From the IMG/VR virus record IMGVR_UViG_3300034111_000204, positions 1 to 37,515 of that record: a DNA stretch of 37,515 nucleotides; one strand, given 5' to 3'. The notes below the pieces were generated by a model. The model worked only from the letters and a program-made list of their open reading frames with translations. It ran no database searches and was not told where the DNA came from. The stretch's first letter is position 1; each line of letters opens with the position of its first letter. A program made the translations under genes and the position numbers. Source of the stretch: a virus. Below are positions 35,328-37,515 of the stretch, one piece after another.

Positions 35328-37515
35328 ATGGCAAAATTCACGAGGAACTTTACGGCAGGTAAGATGAACAAGGTTATAGACCAACGCCTATTACCTGAAG
35401 GAGAGTATATTGATGCTATGAATATTAGAATGGGTTCTACAGAGAACTCAGAGATGGGGGTTATTGAAAACACAAAAGGTAATATACCTCTTACTTCATT
35501 GGCGTATATTGACGGAACTCCGCTTAGTTCATCTGCAAGATGTATTGGTGCATTGCAAGATAGTGCTAATGAGACTATTTATTGGCTTATACACGACCCA
35601 AATTTCTCAGAAGGAGACACAGGAAAACTTGACTTGATTGTTTCTTTTAATGTCTATACAAATATATTAACCTATCACGTTATCTCTATTGATGATGGTG
35701 GAGGTGTTAATACTACATTGAATTTTAATCCAAGTTATTTAGTTACGGGCATTGATATATTAATTGATTTATTGTTCTTTACTGATGATTACAATGCTCC
35801 GAGATGTATAAACATCAAAAGGAACTATCCTAATCCAATTGGAAACATAGACCAAATCACAGCAGAGTCTTTGCTTGTTATCAAGAAGCCACCGGTAGAA
35901 TCACCGAAGGTTGAGCCTATTGTGACTAACGGTCAAGAGAATTTTTTAAATACAAGATTTATATGCTTTGCATATAGATATAGATATATAGATGGAGAGT
36001 ATAGCGCTACTTCTCAATGGTCTCAACCTGCTTTTGTTCCTAATCCTTTTAGCTTTAGTACTGAAAGTTTTTTGAACGATGGTATGACTAACTTTTGTAA
36101 CTCTGCTATAATCACTTATAACTCAGGCAGTTCGCTTGTAGTTGGTTTAGATTTATTGTTTAAAACTGCAGATGGTAATATTATTAAGGTAATTGAGAAA
36201 CTTGACAAGTCTAATTTAGGACTTGCAAATGATACTGAGTATCAATATACTTTTACTAATAGTAAAATATTTACTGTATTGTCAGAAGCAGAATTGCTTA
36301 GATTGTACGATAATGTACCAAGATTTGCAAAGGCTCAGACTATTATGGGCAATAGATTGATGTATGGCAACTATGTAGAGGGTTATGATTTAATAGACCA
36401 ATATGGTGCTCCTGTTAAATTTGAATACACAACTGATTTAATATCAACGCCTATAGGCAATACAAGTATTGCTGATGGTGTTGATTCAGGTAATTACTCA
36501 ATCAACGGAAGTGTGACAATTGCTAATGCAGTTGTTACGTTTGATTTAGCAGGTCAAAATTTAGTTTCAGGTTCTTCAATTAATTTAGATGTTAGCTTAA
36601 CGCATTCTGAATTTACAGGCCAAGTTCCATTCCCAACTGAGACAACAGATATAGTTAGATTAAACTTTGCATTTTTCTTGTCTACTAATTATGCGTCAGT
36701 ATATGATTTAGCTACAAGTGTTGAGTTTCAAAACGCAGTTGGTACTGCAGCTAATATTCAACTTATTGCAAATGCTTGTAATGGTACAACTTTTACAGAT
36801 GCATTTAATTGCGCTATACCAAATAACTTAGATGCTTTAATAAAAAGTGGAAGTGGTGTAAGTGCAGTTGGTCAAGGAATTAATATTATTACAAGTCCGG
36901 GTAGCAGTGAGATTGGTCTTCAATTGCCTGCTATGCGTTATGTTAATAATCTAACTACACCTACTCAGACAGTATATGAATATTACGAAGTGACATTTGC
37001 TCAGGCTACATTCCAAGAAATTGCAAATACACAAAGTTTACATAGCAATCGTGACTATGAGATTGGCATTGTATATATGGATGATTTTAATAGAGCAACA
37101 ACTGCACTTGTAAGTCCTAATAATACAGAGCATATCCCTTGTGGATTGTCTGCTAATAAGAACTCTATTCAAGTAACAATACCTCCAACTCAATTACCGC
37201 CTGTTTGGGCGACAAGATATAAGTTTGTTATCAAGCCTGATGAAGAAAATTATGAGACAATTTATTGTACTATATTCTTTGAAGACCCATTAACAAATAA
37301 TGCTTACTTCTTACTTGAAGGCGAGAATGCACGTAAGGTAGAGGCAGGTGATAGATTAATTGTAAAGGCTGACTCAAATGGTGCTACCACTTCTTGTGTG
37401 TATGCAACTGTGCTTGAAAAATCATCTCAGACATCAAATTTTATAGAGATACCAAGTGAATTAGACCCTGACGTATTTATACCAATTCCTGCAGGAGTTT
37501 ATATGAAAATTAATC
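35328..37515 (+). CDS. Tail nozzle (muzzle-like) protein, 3' part missing
   Basis: The gene starts at ATG 35328 and is open to the end of the window, giving at least 729 residues. The beginning MAKFTRNFTAGKMNKVIDQR, LLPEGEYIDAMNIRMG and MGVIENTKGN matches the pattern (GKMNKD.DERL.P.GEYRDA.NI...) of beta-propeller nozzle or muzzle proteins in short-tailed phages, including crAss-like ones. The rest is beta-rich with repeated Thr/Asn/Ser strands. Such proteins form the distal end of the tail tube through which DNA passes. The C-terminus is unseen. Confidence 0.72.
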   Translation, partial: MAKFTRNFTAGKMNKVIDQRLLPEGEYIDAMNIRMGSTENSEMGVIENTKGNIPLTSLAYIDGTPLSSSARCIGALQDSANETIYWLIHDPNFSEGDTGKLDLIVSFNVYTNILTYHVISIDDGGGVNTTLNFNPSYLVTGIDILIDLLFFTDDYNAPRCINIKRNYPNPIGNIDQITAESLLVIKKPPVESPKVEPIVTNGQENFLNTRFICFAYRYRYIDGEYSATSQWSQPAFVPNPFSFSTESFLNDGMTNFCNSAIITYNSGSSLVVGLDLLFKTADGNIIKVIEKLDKSNLGLANDTEYQYTFTNSKIFTVLSEAELLRLYDNVPRFAKAQTIMGNRLMYGNYVEGYDLIDQYGAPVKFEYTTDLISTPIGNTSIADGVDSGNYSINGSVTIANAVVTFDLAGQNLVSGSSINLDVSLTHSEFTGQVPFPTETTDIVRLNFAFFLSTNYASVYDLATSVEFQNAVGTAANIQLIANACNGTTFTDAFNCAIPNNLDALIKSGSGVSAVGQGINIITSPGSSEIGLQLPAMRYVNNLTTPTQTVYEYYEVTFAQATFQEIANTQSLHSNRDYEIGIVYMDDFNRATTALVSPNNTEHIPCGLSANKNSIQVTIPPTQLPPVWATRYKFVIKPDEENYETIYCTIFFEDPLTNNAYFLLEGENARKVEAGDRLIVKADSNGATTSCVYATVLEKSSQTSNFIEIPSELDPDVFIPIPAGVYMKIN

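Overview
The window is a piece of a tailed double-stranded DNA phage genome, or a prophage or metagenomic phage contig, whose host is most likely a member of the Bacteroidota. Three things point to that host. Promoter-like boxes of the form TAnnTTTG sit upstream of the transcription units, once with a well-spaced upstream TTTG. Shine-Dalgarno sequences are largely absent and replaced by A/T-rich leaders, above all AATCWAATCAA directly before ATG. The large terminase, portal, capsid and tail-nozzle proteins look like those of Bacteroidota phages, including crAss-like relatives. No integrase, tRNA, rRNA, CRISPR array or insertion sequence was seen. Both ends of the window cut through genes.

Layout. 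(1) 1-8101 is a leftward early/metabolic arm of mostly small genes. In order of transcription it holds a putative regulator, an amidoligase_2 enzyme, several small membrane and zinc-ribbon proteins, a class-II glutamine amidotransferase fused to a GGCT/AIG2-like cyclotransferase, a run of small unknowns, a stand-alone DnaA domain-IV protein, a DUF1071 single-strand annealing protein and a RecE-like exonuclease. (2) 8102-8631 is a non-coding divergence region with a strong leftward promoter. (3) 8632-11300 holds a small gene, a good terminator, a non-coding AT-rich hub with repeated ATGTCG sites, and phage groL and groS separated by a perfect parS-like palindrome. (4) 11297-11758 is a leftward winged-helix-like regulator whose promoter lies face to face with that of the late genes. 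(5) 11816-37515 is the rightward late region: small basic proteins, a lysis cassette (holin-like proteins, lipoproteins, M15 endolysin, u-spanin-like protein), a 1965-residue S74 tail fibre, then terminase, portal, scaffold-like protein, major capsid protein, head-tail proteins and a tail-nozzle-like protein running off the end.

The most striking content is RNA. Three complete type III hammerhead ribozymes lie in the leftward arm (minus strand, 3352-3402, 5653-5704, 6491-6541). All have the invariant core, the same stem III, covarying stems I and II, and a fixed 20-21 nt distance to the next start codon. Two of them directly abut a hairpin built on a 16-nt palindrome, GTGTCTTCAAAGACAC. That palindrome occurs seven times in the window, always in the same sense relative to transcription where the direction is known, inside two genes in two different reading frames, and as the core of the terminator after the capsid gene. 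I infer a hairpin-plus-ribozyme module that cuts the long leftward transcript into separate mRNAs at defined points around an amidoligase/amidotransferase system.

Functions named here rest on recognised motifs in translated sequence. No database search, structure prediction or RNA folding program was run.
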